Shown: positions 51,245 to 59,214 of the stretch, piece after piece
Numbering within the stretch: the stretch's first letter is position 1
Layout of the letters: the number at the start of each line of letters is the position of its first letter
Source of the DNA: an uncultured Sphingomonadaceae bacterium
Lineage (GTDB): Bacteria; Pseudomonadota; Alphaproteobacteria; Sphingomonadales; Sphingomonadaceae
NCBI GenBank assembly: GCA_947493195.1
Contig: CANLQG010000010.1
Span: 1-64,000 of the forward strand
DNA length: 64,000 nucleotides
Direction: 5' to 3'
Notes under the pieces: model-generated
What the model was told of the DNA's origin: nothing
Databases searched by the model: none
What the model saw: the letters and a program-made list of their open reading frames with translations, nothing else
Position numbers and translations under genes: made by a program

Positions 51245-51597
51245 TCCTTGCAGCTCTTTCGCTCGCTTTCGCAGTCTGCCCTGCCGACGGCATCCGCATC
51301 ACATGTGTGCATGATGGCGATACGTTCATTGTCGAACGAGAGCGGATCCGGATTGCCGATATCGATACACCGGAACTCGACGGGCAGTGCGGCTATGAGA
51401 GCAACCTTGCTATTCAAGCGCGCAATCGGCTGGTGCAGCTTCTCAATGCTGGGAACTTCGAAATCCGGCGGCAAGGCGAAGATCGATATGGCCGGACGCT
51501 CGCTATTGTCGTGAACAGCCGTGGCTCGATAGGCGACCAGCTTGTGGGTGAGGGGTTGGCGCGGACCTGGAGCGGGCGGCGGGAGCCATGGTGTTGA
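51241..51597 (+). CDS. Thermonuclease (SNase-like) family protein
   Basis: The 118-residue protein has an N-terminal signal-like stretch (ILAALSLAFAVCPAD) and the staphylococcal nuclease core: CVHDGDTFIVERERIRIADIDTPE with the Asp metal ligands. DRYGRTLAIV with the catalytic Arg and a C-terminal GEGLARTWSGRREPWC follow. It would cut nucleic acids outside the cytoplasm with Ca2+. It is short but keeps the active-site residues. It is coupled to the 40-residue gene. SNase-like genes are frequent on conjugative elements of alphaproteobacteria. Confidence 0.88.
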   Translation: MILAALSLAFAVCPADGIRITCVHDGDTFIVERERIRIADIDTPELDGQCGYESNLAIQARNRLVQLLNAGNFEIRRQGEDRYGRTLAIVVNSRGSIGDQLVGEGLARTWSGRREPWC

Positions 51598-51719
51598 CAG
51601 GTGCGTTCGCGACGAAATGTGGATAACCTCAACGGCTCGAAATTTTCATACTTGCTTTCAAACCTCATTCGAATAACCGCGCGTCGCCCACTAAAGGGCT
51701 GATACAAAAGGTAATACTA

Positions 51720-52397
51720 ATGAGGTCTAAGCTTTTCTTTCTCGCTACTGCGGCCACTTGCGTAGCGACGCCTGCTTTTGCCCAGGAGAATGCCGATATC
51801 TCGGGATTCCGAGTGGAGGTTATTTCCGGACTGGACCGCGTCTCTACCGGAGCGGACGATACTTCGGACTTCGATCAGAATGATGACGGCCTGATTTATG
51901 GTGCGGGCCTAGGCTACGATTTCGATCTGGGCGGCTACACCGTGGGGATCGAAGCCGAAATCGCAGAAGCTACGACCGGCGTGTCCGAATCCTACGTCGG
52001 CGACCTCGATGGCTATGATGTCGATGGCACGCTCGCACTCGACGCTTCCGAAGACATTTACGTCGGAGCTCGCCTTGGAATGCGGATCAATCGCTGGGCG
52101 CAAGTTTACGCCAAGGGCGGCTACACGATGGCGAGCGCCGAGCTCTCCGCCATCGGCACGGTCGATGGCACCGCTTATGACGAAGTAATCGACACTGACC
52201 TTGAGGGTTTCCGCGTTGGTGCCGGCCTGGAAGGCAACGTCTCGGGCAACTTCTATGGCAAGCTCGAGTATCGCTACTCCGCCTATAGCGGCATCTCCGG
52301 GGAATATGATGGGGTCTCCGGGGACTTCGACGAATTGTTCGACGTTATCGACGTCAACCGTCACCAGGTCGCTGTGGGCCTGGGCTATCGGTTCTAA
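51720..52397 (+). CDS. Outer-membrane beta-barrel protein
   Basis: The 225-residue protein has a signal peptide (LFFLATAATCVATPAFAQ, cut after FAQ) and alternating strands ending with HQVAVGLGYRF. The final aromatic is typical for outer-membrane assembly. GLGYDFDLGGYTVGIEAEIAEA, VGARLGMRINRWAQVYAKGGYTMA and FYGKLEYRYSAYSG are barrel strands of the OmpA-like/OMP_b-brl family. The likely role is adhesion, stability or a small pore. It is the usual length for an eight-stranded barrel. The gene is single, with its own promoter region. Confidence 0.88.
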   Translation: MRSKLFFLATAATCVATPAFAQENADISGFRVEVISGLDRVSTGADDTSDFDQNDDGLIYGAGLGYDFDLGGYTVGIEAEIAEATTGVSESYVGDLDGYDVDGTLALDASEDIYVGARLGMRINRWAQVYAKGGYTMASAELSAIGTVDGTAYDEVIDTDLEGFRVGAGLEGNVSGNFYGKLEYRYSAYSGISGEYDGVSGDFDELFDVIDVNRHQVAVGLGYRF

Positions 52398-52439
52398 TGC
52401 AATAGTGCTAGGCCGTGTCGACCGATGCGGCCAGCCTTT

Positions 52440-52478
52440 GCCCTGTCCTCCACATAGCGAAATGTGAAAAGACAGGGC
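52440..52478 (+). terminator. Stem-loop between convergent genes
   Basis: GCCCTGTC pairs with GACAGGGC and an inner CACAT pairs with ATGTG. It lies 43 bases after the barrel gene, between convergent genes, and has no T-run, so termination is only probable. Confidence 0.5.
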
Positions 52479-52500
52479 CTCGCAGCTCCTTTCCCGGGCG

Positions 52501-52773
52501 TCAGGGTTTATCGGTTATCACCTGAAGCAGCTGCGGAAAGGCTCCCGCAACTTGGACGCAGTCACTCGTATCACCAAGGGGGGCCGCAACTGCTGAGCCT
52601 CCGCGGTATGTAGCACTGTGGACAGCGAAACGATCATTGCCGACATGCGCAGGCAACCACTCGTCTAAGCGAAGGAGGTCAGCGCCGAGGCCGGTGTCAG
52701 GCACAAGAAATGTAACTTGAATTGCGAACCGAAAATCATCAATGGCGGCCCTCAATGCGCTGCGCCTGGTCAC
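52501..52773 (-). CDS. Small hypothetical protein
   Basis: This 90-codon frame starts with GTG at 52773, whose GTGA overlaps the stop of the 30-residue frame upstream. The product (RRSALRAAIDDFRFAIQVTF...LLRLDEWLPAHVGNDRF) is soluble, without a signal or a known motif. The coupling is the main support. It is the last of a row of tiny minus-strand ORFs (52501-53404) that resembles the accessory genes of sphingomonad phages and mobile elements. Function unknown. Confidence 0.5.
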   Translation of the reverse strand: MTRRSALRAAIDDFRFAIQVTFLVPDTGLGADLLRLDEWLPAHVGNDRFAVHSATYRGGSAVAAPLGDTSDCVQVAGAFPQLLQVITDKP

Positions 52774-52862
52774 GGTTTCCGCCTGACCGACCAGACAAGG
52801 GCGGAGAGCGCCGTGACAAGCGCTGCGAGGGCAATTACCGCGGCAGGATCGAGAATGAACAT
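52770..52862 (-). CDS. Tiny membrane protein, 30 residues
   Basis: ATG 52862 to TGA 52770 gives MFILDPAAVIALAALVTALS and ends WSVRRKP: one membrane helix with a positively charged tail. The stop overlaps the next gene's GTG. The size and shape recall holin-like or small anchor proteins, but nothing proves it. Confidence 0.45.
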   Translation of the reverse strand: MFILDPAAVIALAALVTALSALVWSVRRKP

Positions 52863-52922
52863 GGGGCCTCCGAATCAGTTGCGCCACGCCTTGTTCACCA
52901 ATTGTTCCAAGTAGGAAAGTGG

Positions 52923-53141
52923 CTAGTCTGGCAGCGTCTCATCCTGGTCGTGGATCGGGATCGGTCCGGTGCGAAGCTCGGCCAGGCGATTAGCCACTTG
53001 CCGCCAAAGCTTCGCCCCCTCGTGTTCCCTGGCTTGTGAAAGCTCTTCGATCCGAGTTGCGATGAACGCATGGCCACCATCGCCATGCTGCTTCTCGACC
53101 CACAGCGCCATGCCCCAGATCTCCTTGTCGCGTGTCATCAT
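52923..53141 (-). CDS. DUF6961-like small protein
   Basis: The 72-residue protein reads MTRDKEIWGMALWVEKQHGD, then AFIATRIEELSQAREHEGAK and LWRQVANRLAEL. I recall this pattern (MTRDxEIWGxAL...) as DUF6961, a family of small proteins in sphingomonads, often near phage or mobile genes. The function is not known. It has no membrane segment. It lies in a series of small minus-strand ORFs. Start at 53141 or at the next codon, also ATG. Confidence 0.65.
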   Translation of the reverse strand: MMTRDKEIWGMALWVEKQHGDGGHAFIATRIEELSQAREHEGAKLWRQVANRLAELRTGPIPIHDQDETLPD

Positions 53142-53160
53142 CGCAGTTAGAGGAAAAACA

Positions 53161-53268
53161 TCATTGGGTTTCGCCCCAGATTACGATCGCCGCAGCCATG
53201 AACACCAGCAGCAGTAGCGCGCCAAAGACCATGCGACCTTGCGGGGAGAGTGACTCAAGCAGCCTCAA
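53161..53268 (-). CDS. Tiny membrane protein, 35 residues
   Basis: The frame from TTG 53268 reads RLLESLSPQGRMVFGALLLL followed by VFMAAAIVIWGETQ. It has a single hydrophobic helix. A shorter version from ATG 53232 is possible. It overlaps the end of the next upstream ORF (53255-53404). Its linkage to the other small ORFs and the ending 20 bases before the DUF6961-like start support it. Confidence 0.4.
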   Translation of the reverse strand: MRLLESLSPQGRMVFGALLLLVFMAAAIVIWGETQ

Positions 53269-53404
53269 GTCGCTCTCGGTACCGGGCTAATGCCTCTTCG
53301 GCGTCCAGCGTGATTACAAGCATCTGCTCGCCGGTCGTTCCGAGGTGCAGATGCTCCAACCATAGACGGACCTTGTGGGCATCTTGGGTGTCCAGGGTGG
53401 TCAT
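53255..53404 (-). CDS. Small hypothetical protein, 49 residues
   Basis: ATG 53404 to TGA 53255 gives TTLDTQDAHKVRLWLEHLHL, then GEQMLVITLDAEEALARYRE, a soluble helical peptide with many charged residues. It is the first of the minus-strand row of tiny ORFs. No family recognised. Confidence 0.4.
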   Translation of the reverse strand: MTTLDTQDAHKVRLWLEHLHLGTTGEQMLVITLDAEEALARYRERLEAA

Positions 53405-53666
53405 CGGTACCAAAGCTCTCTGCGTCGACTGCTGATGCGTGCCATACCTTCGTGCATGATTTGATCGCCTGATGGCCTGCGGCTGTCAACGACGATGACA
53501 AGAGTGCGGTCGCAGCCATTTTACCCTGTCGCCTGATCCACGAGAACACTTTCGCGGCGATCTTGTGAAGAGTAAATCGGAGACGGCGCATGAAAACTCG
53601 AGCTGTGGAGTTTCTTTGGCGTGGCCCCCGGCTTGCCCCCGGCGGGATTAGAGCAAGCCGCGTTCT

Positions 53667-54415
53667 TGCGCTGCTATCCAATCTGGAACTGCTCTGGGAT
53701 AGAGCCCTCCGCCTTGCTCAGGTCCGGCGGGCTGGTTGCACCGGTCGAGTTTGCCACCCCGATCGCCTTCGGAGAGCCGAATAGGCTTTTCCATGTTCGG
53801 GACCCTTCCGGCCCCGGCGATGTCATGCACCCGACGGTAGCCATGACGGACATGCGTCTCGCAGATTCCTTGATACGCTTCGTCAGAAAGGTCGGATCGC
53901 TGCGACAGGACTGGTAATGGCAGGTCGAACGATCGAAGTGCAAAACCGGACATGCTCTGCGGGTCGTCACCTGCCAGTTCACCCGAACCGCGTCGATGAT
54001 CTCGCGCTTGCGATCCGGCTTCAGAGCGTTGTTCCGCTTCGCTTCGCCGTCTGCGACTTCGCTTGATGACACCCTGCAGCGTCTCGCGATCCACAATCTG
54101 ACCAACGATGATGCTCTTAAGCCGACCGTTCTCATCTTCCAGCTCACGCGGCCGCCGCCTATCCGATAACAAGACCCCGCGTATTTCTTCTTCAAGTTGA
54201 AACAGGTCGCCTGGCTGACCCCGCCTTGCGACAGGTCTCAGCCACCGGCGTGCCTTCCTCACCCTGCTTAACAACGAACGCTTTCCGCGCGTCCGTGAAC
54301 TTCGATGTGTTGGCTGCGCCGACCTTCGGCTCATGCAGTAACTCCTCGCCCAGCCAGGGATACATTTGGCGGAAAACTTTAACGTAGAATGGCCGGGTTT
54401 CCACGTGGCAAAGCA
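53667..54415 (-). mobile_element. Decayed, internally deleted IS3-family copy
   Basis: The ends resemble those of the element at 12467-13737: TGCGCTGCTATCCAATCTGG at 53667, and GTGGCAAAGCA just before 54415. Inside, orfA remnants (FTDARKAFVVKQGEEGTPVA) and orfB remnants (LHFDRSTCHYQSCRSDPTFL, NSTGATSPPDLSKAEG) lie in several frames. At 749 bases it has lost about 520 bases of orfB, and many substitutions show it is older than the 12467 copy. No functional transposase remains. Confidence 0.88.
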
Positions 54416-54883
54416 AACCTTGGATCAACATATCATCTGGATATGTTTTCTTTGACGATGCGCATACTTTGGAAACCATCGTTGCAGGTTAAAAACTTCT
54501 ACAGTAGCCTTGTTTGGAAGGCGCGTTTTTCACTGGACCCGTTAAGCGCGTCTTCGACTTTCTTGCATGGTTGTAGTGTGGGAGCCCACGGGGCGCTGTA
54601 GGATGGTGGGATAATTCTGGAATTGCGCCCTTCCGACGCTGAAGCTCCGAGACCCGCTCGATCCCGCGCTTATCTGATCCGGCCTAAGTAGCGGCAGACA
54701 GATGCGCTCTGCCGTCTTTATGGAGACCGGCATCTCGCGGGACACTTCGGATTCCTCTTGTCCGTGAAATACAGAGATCTCGTCTCGGAAGGCCGCTGCG
54801 GCTCAAGCAAATTTCGCCTATGAGCTCACGGTACGCGGGCGGAAGAACGCGTTCGCGAGGGAACGATCTGTAAACTCGACGGA
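54416..54883. other. Unassigned DNA between IS remnant and sugar transferase gene
   Basis: These 468 bases have no supported gene. They follow the decayed IS copy and run up to the stop of the phosphotransferase gene. Short frames look random. Confidence 0.45.
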
Positions 54884-56269
54884 TCAGTACGCGTTCGAGT
54901 GGATGAGAACGCGAAATGTCTTCAGGATAATTTTCAGGTCGAGCCACGGTGACCACGTACTTATGTACTCCAGATCGTGGCGCACGCGTTCCGTCAGGTC
55001 TTTGCTTTCGTTTGTCGCTCCGCGAAAGCCCTTGATCTGGGCAAGTCCGGTCAGGCCCGGCTTCAGTGAGTGCCTGTCCCAGTACCGCCTGTCGACATGC
55101 CAGAAAAGCCGGTCACCCACCTGGGATTTGATCGCGTGGGGGCGAGGCCCGACGATGCTCATTTCGCCAACGACGACATTGATCAGCTGCGGCAACTCGT
55201 CGAGACTGGTCCGGCGAAGAACCTTGCCGACCTTCGTTACGCGCTGGTCGTCCCGGGACGTTGATTGGTCCCCGTCCGTACCCGCCTGGTTGGGCGTCAT
55301 CGAGCGGAACTTGTAGATCTCGAAGAAACGGTTGCCGCGCCCAACCCGCCTTTGCAGGAAGAATACCGGCCCCCCGTCTTCTATCTTGATGGCCACCGCA
55401 ACGAGCAGGAACAGCGGGAGAAATGCTGCAAGCGCGGTAAGACTGAATGCAAGGTCCATCAGGCGTTTGATGACCCGGGCGCGTGCGCCAAGCGGCCCTG
55501 TCGAAATGACCAGTGTCGAAAATTCCGCTTCTCTTTTGAGGCTCAAGGCTCCCATTTCGAATAGCGCCTCCGAGACGACCTCACCATGGACACCGGCCGC
55601 ACGAAGGATTTTTGCCCAATTCTGTCGTCGCTCCACCGAACACGAGACGATAACGCGATCCATGTTGCTGACCAGTTTGCCGAGCCTGTTGAGAGTTTCG
55701 GGATTGTCCATCTCCGGCGTTAATTCGAGCTCCGCCGCATCGATGCGATAGGCATGCTCGAATCGCAGCTCGGGGCCGTCATCCTGGATGACAAGAATGT
55801 TGTGGAAGCCGGGTCCCCAGTAAGCCTCGGCCAGACGGAGCGCCAACACCCGGTGCGTGGCCAGCAGCATGCAGGACAACAGGAGGCCAAGACTGGAGGC
55901 CACTCTCGAAAATTCTGCTGTCGTCTTCGCGAAGAAAAGTACGAACAGGAGCATCGCTCCTGCAATGATTAACGCTGCGCATGCCCTTCGAGAGGCTCTC
56001 CACCAGCTGATAAAGGCATCGGTCGAGTAAGCGCCCTGGTAAACCGCTACGACGAGATAGAGGGGAATTATGAGTTTCGCAGCCACGCCCAGATTGTTGA
56101 CCGGCAAACCGAGATACGCGATCTCTGCTGCGATAAACGCCGTCAGAATGGCGAAGCCATCCACTATCATCAGATACAGGGCAAATTGTAAACGCTTGTG
56201 CTTCATTGACGGTGCGATAGCCGTTGCAGCTCGCGATACGAAATTCGATCTTGTCTGCGGAGCGTTCAA
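54884..56269 (-). CDS. Undecaprenyl-phosphate sugar-1-phosphate transferase (PNPT family)
   Basis: The 461-residue protein has four to five N-terminal membrane helices, a Rossmann-like middle part, one more helix ([20 protein letters not shown]) and the catalytic bacterial sugar-transferase domain. The domain has the boxes [26 protein letters not shown] and [32 protein letters not shown], then [16 protein letters not shown]. It moves a sugar-1-phosphate to undecaprenyl phosphate and so starts the repeat unit. It lies 6 kb from the rest of the locus behind IS debris, but its function fits the Wzx/Wzy pathway. Confidence 0.95.
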   Translation of the reverse strand: MNAPQTRSNFVSRAATAIAPSMKHKRLQFALYLMIVDGFAILTAFIAAEIAYLGLPVNNLGVAAKLIIPLYLVVAVYQGAYSTDAFISWWRASRRACAALIIAGAMLLFVLFFAKTTAEFSRVASSLGLLLSCMLLATHRVLALRLAEAYWGPGFHNILVIQDDGPELRFEHAYRIDAAELELTPEMDNPETLNRLGKLVSNMDRVIVSCSVERRQNWAKILRAAGVHGEVVSEALFEMGALSLKREAEFSTLVISTGPLGARARVIKRLMDLAFSLTALAAFLPLFLLVAVAIKIEDGGPVFFLQRRVGRGNRFFEIYKFRSMTPNQAGTDGDQSTSRDDQRVTKVGKVLRRTSLDELPQLINVVVGEMSIVGPRPHAIKSQVGDRLFWHVDRRYWDRHSLKPGLTGLAQIKGFRGATNESKDLTERVRHDLEYISTWSPWLDLKIILKTFRVLIHSNAY

Positions 56270-57934
56270 ACTATTTCCCCTGAGGTGATTCTGTTCGAAT
56301 CAAGCTTCTTGCCCTAGGGTAATTCCTTAAGCATCCGTGTCGGTGTTGCAAGCGGTTCGATTGTACTCCTGGCGCTCCGATCTTGCGACTTAGACGATCT
56401 CGGAACTCTATACTTTGCACGCTGGCCTTCGCTTGAGGCTGCGCGATCTCGCCAGCAGCAATGCCGGGTTGGCGATTGGCTTTTGCATTTGAGTTAGGAT
56501 CCGGGGAACAAGCGCCTTCGTCATCTCGCACCATTGGCCTCCCGTTTTGGTAGTCCGGGAAGCAACAGAATGGCCTTGCTGACTCCTTGCGCCCACGAGG
56601 TCTGGAAAGGCACACGGGCCTCACCTGAAAGCGGTCCGGTGAGGACGGCGAATGCAAGGAGGGGCGATTGCCGGGTTGGTCGATCAGCAAACGGCGGCAA
56701 GCGAACGGATCGATACCAGGTATCATTACCCGCCTTACCGACATTCCGGTGGCGGCGAGGATCGGAAAGTCGCCGAGGTTCAGTTCGGCGTGTTCCAGAT
56801 GTAGTCATCCGACCTGACTTCATCAAAGACTTTGCTCTTCAGGTCCGTACCCGCTCACCAGTCGGCAAGCGGCCACAGATGAGCGGGCGAAGAGCTCGTC
56901 CTCGCGCTCCTGTTGAAGCTGAGTCCCCATGCCGGAACCGAGATGGAGGCCAGCCTGTGCGGATCGCTCGCAAACGGCTCCATGATTTCGAGCAAGTTCG
57001 TAGCCGAGTCTGCCTTTGTGACCTTCCCGCGGATCGACGGCTGCACACCCCGAACCCGGAATTGAATGCGCCAGTCGTTCGAAAAGCCTTACGATCTCGC
57101 GACGCACCTCCGGATACGAGGCCCATACGTCCGGAGCTTCGTGATGCACAGGGCAAGCTGGCGAACATGCGCGCCGCACTCCCGGCGAAAGGGTAAAGAG
57201 GCGTCAGACAGACAAGTCTGTGAATTTCGCCAAGGGGTTCTGTCTTTTACAGACCCAAAAATTGAGCGGCGCGTAAATTGCTGGTTAACCTCTTGAACTT
57301 ACGAATGCTTTCGGGGCGTCGAACCCTCAGGTCCCTGGTTGCCTTGTTCTTCATCGACGCCCCAACCATCCGACAGATCGGTACACGGGTGCGCCCGGAA
57401 ATTCATGCTGCTGACTGTCTTGCGGGGGATTGCCCGGTTCGATCGCGGCATGACGGGCCCCGGTCTTTATGGGTTGGTCGGACGCACTCATTCCCGGGAC
57501 AGACAAGCGAAGGGGCCGCACGTCGTGCGGGCACTACATCACCCCCGTGCCGCACCGGCACGCAGATCCCTGAGCTGGAGGCTCAGACGGGTCGGGGGCG
57601 ATTCAGGTTCACCGATCATCTGCGACCGGGAGTTTGTTGCTCGGCGACACAGTGTCCGGACGCCTGACTACGCGGCCATCAAAGAAATTGTCGGCAGATA
57701 CCCGGCAGTCGCGAGGGGCGACAGTGTCGCAATGGATTTTACTTAAAACGGTGCATAAACAGTTTGTTGATCGCCGGAACGCTTCCGGGGCAGCAGAAGT
57801 AATCGGCGCCTGTTCTATTTGAACAAGAGCTTTTTCTGCGTTCTCGAGGCGCGGGCGTTAACCATTCCTTTCCGCCTTCCTCCTAGCAGTCCGGGTGTTG
57901 CCGGCGTGGCAACGTTAACCAACGGGGACCTCAA
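56270..57934. other. Long region without a supported gene, probable gene ruins
   Basis: These 1665 bases contain only frames without protein character. On the minus strand a short piece (TDLKSKVFDEVRSDDYIWNT, ending PN and a stop at about 56776) looks like the end of a lost gene. Elsewhere I see only composition-driven ORFs. The last 100 bases should contain the promoter of the fimbrial operon. Confidence 0.5.
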
Positions 57935-58456
57935 ATGACTTATTCGACCAAGTCGTCTGCTTTCTACGGCGTTGCTGCTCTGGCTCTCTTGTGTTCCAGT
58001 GCCGCACATGCCGAAACGGCGACCTCCACCTTCGACGTGATGCTCGATATCGATGCAACCTGTTCCGTTACCGCGGGCACAGGGTCTGATATCGATCTGG
58101 GCACCGAAGACTCCGACGCGACCGATCTCAGCGGCAGCAGCACCTTCTCGGTGAACTGCTCCAAGACCGTTCCTTATTACATCGGTCTTGCACCCTCGAA
58201 CGGCGCGACGGACGGTGCGGGCGTGATGTCGCCTGCCGGTTCCAGCGCCGACACCGTGCCCTACCAGCTGCGCCAGGCGTCCGGTGCTTCCGGCACGATC
58301 TGGGGCGATACGGCAGCCACGACCGCCGTGGGCAACGGCGTTGCCGGCACCGGCAGCGGTGCCGGCCAGGACCACACGGTGTATGTGACTGTACCGAGCG
58401 CAAACTACGCGCCCGACAGCTACTCCGACACCGTTACGATCACGGTCAACTACTGA
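57935..58456 (+). CDS. SCPU-type major fimbrial subunit
   Basis: The 173-residue protein has a signal peptide (YGVAALALLCSSAAHA, cut after AHA) and one spore coat U domain. Its features are TFDVMLDIDATCSVTAG, LSGSSTFSVNCSKTVPYYIGLAPSNGA, the typical VPYQLRQASGASGTIWGD strand and a C-terminal SDTVTITVNY donor-strand-like end. The two Cys residues (ATC and VNC) form the expected disulfide. It is the first gene of a chaperone-usher operon and would be the polymerised pilin for adhesion or biofilm formation. Confidence 0.92.
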   Translation: MTYSTKSSAFYGVAALALLCSSAAHAETATSTFDVMLDIDATCSVTAGTGSDIDLGTEDSDATDLSGSSTFSVNCSKTVPYYIGLAPSNGATDGAGVMSPAGSSADTVPYQLRQASGASGTIWGDTAATTAVGNGVAGTGSGAGQDHTVYVTVPSANYAPDSYSDTVTITVNY

Positions 58457-58473
58457 ACCGGAGAGCGATTGCC

Positions 58474-59214
58474 ATGCTGTCTACCCTCTCCCGCAAGGCG
58501 ATCACTCTCCTGGCATGCGCAGCCATTCCATCGGCTGCGCATGCCCAGGGGCTCCAGGTGTCTCCGGTCTCCCTCGAGATACCGGAGCGTTCCGGCGTCC
58601 TGCGCCTCGGCAACGGCTCGGACGGACAGTTGCGGGCCCAGGTTCGCGTGTATCGCTGGATACAGACCGACGGCGAAGACCGGATGGTGGAGACCGACGA
58701 ACTGGTCGCCAGCCCTCCCTTTGTTCAGGTCGCTCCCGACGCGGAACAGGTCATCCGGCTCGTTCGCTTCGGCGAGGCAGCCCTCGCGATGAACGAATGC
58801 GAGCGCTCCTACCGTGTCGTCGTCGACGAACTGCCGGGCGATCCGGGCAAGCTGCAGACCGGACTGCAATATGTCCTGCGCTACTCGGTGCCGGTCTACC
58901 TTCTCAATCCCGCATGCGAGAACGCGCAGCCCGATCTGCACTGGGAAATCGTCATCGATGGCGATGGTGCGTGGCTGAACGTGGTTAATTCCGGGCAAAC
59001 GCGGGCGCAGCTCGCAGCTGCCAGCTTCATCTCTTCGGGCGGGGATTTCGTGACAATTGCGAATGGCCTGCTCGGTTACGTCCTTCCCCAAAGCGAACGC
59101 AGGTTCGAGCTGCCCCGAACAGCCGAGACCTTTGCGAACGGGGGGCAGATCGAGGTTACACTCAATGGTACGCAGCAACGCGCAAATGTCGCGTTGGCTT
59201 TCGCGGATCGGTAA
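58474..59214 (+). CDS. Fimbrial chaperone (PapD-like)
   Basis: The 246-residue protein has a signal peptide (ALLACAAIPSAAHAQ) and the N-terminal immunoglobulin-like domain: GLQVSPVSLEIPERSGVLRLGN and RVYRWIQTDGEDRMVETDEL. PPFVQVAPDAEQVIRLVRFG, the region that binds subunits, and YRVVVDELPG follow. It stabilises SCPU subunits in the periplasm and hands them to the usher. A GGAGAG site precedes the ATG. The end overlaps the usher start by about 50 bases. Confidence 0.93.
   Translation: MLSTLSRKAITLLACAAIPSAAHAQGLQVSPVSLEIPERSGVLRLGNGSDGQLRAQVRVYRWIQTDGEDRMVETDELVASPPFVQVAPDAEQVIRLVRFGEAALAMNECERSYRVVVDELPGDPGKLQTGLQYVLRYSVPVYLLNPACENAQPDLHWEIVIDGDGAWLNVVNSGQTRAQLAAASFISSGGDFVTIANGLLGYVLPQSERRFELPRTAETFANGGQIEVTLNGTQQRANVALAFADR

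Noticed and set aside
53648..54334. A 228-codon minus-strand frame in the IS remnant
   Set aside because: It is a fusion of out-of-frame IS3-family remnants, not an intact gene.
56534..57196. A 220-codon plus-strand frame
   Set aside because: The Arg/Pro/Ser-rich product and absence of a ribosome site suggest a composition-driven frame in decayed DNA.
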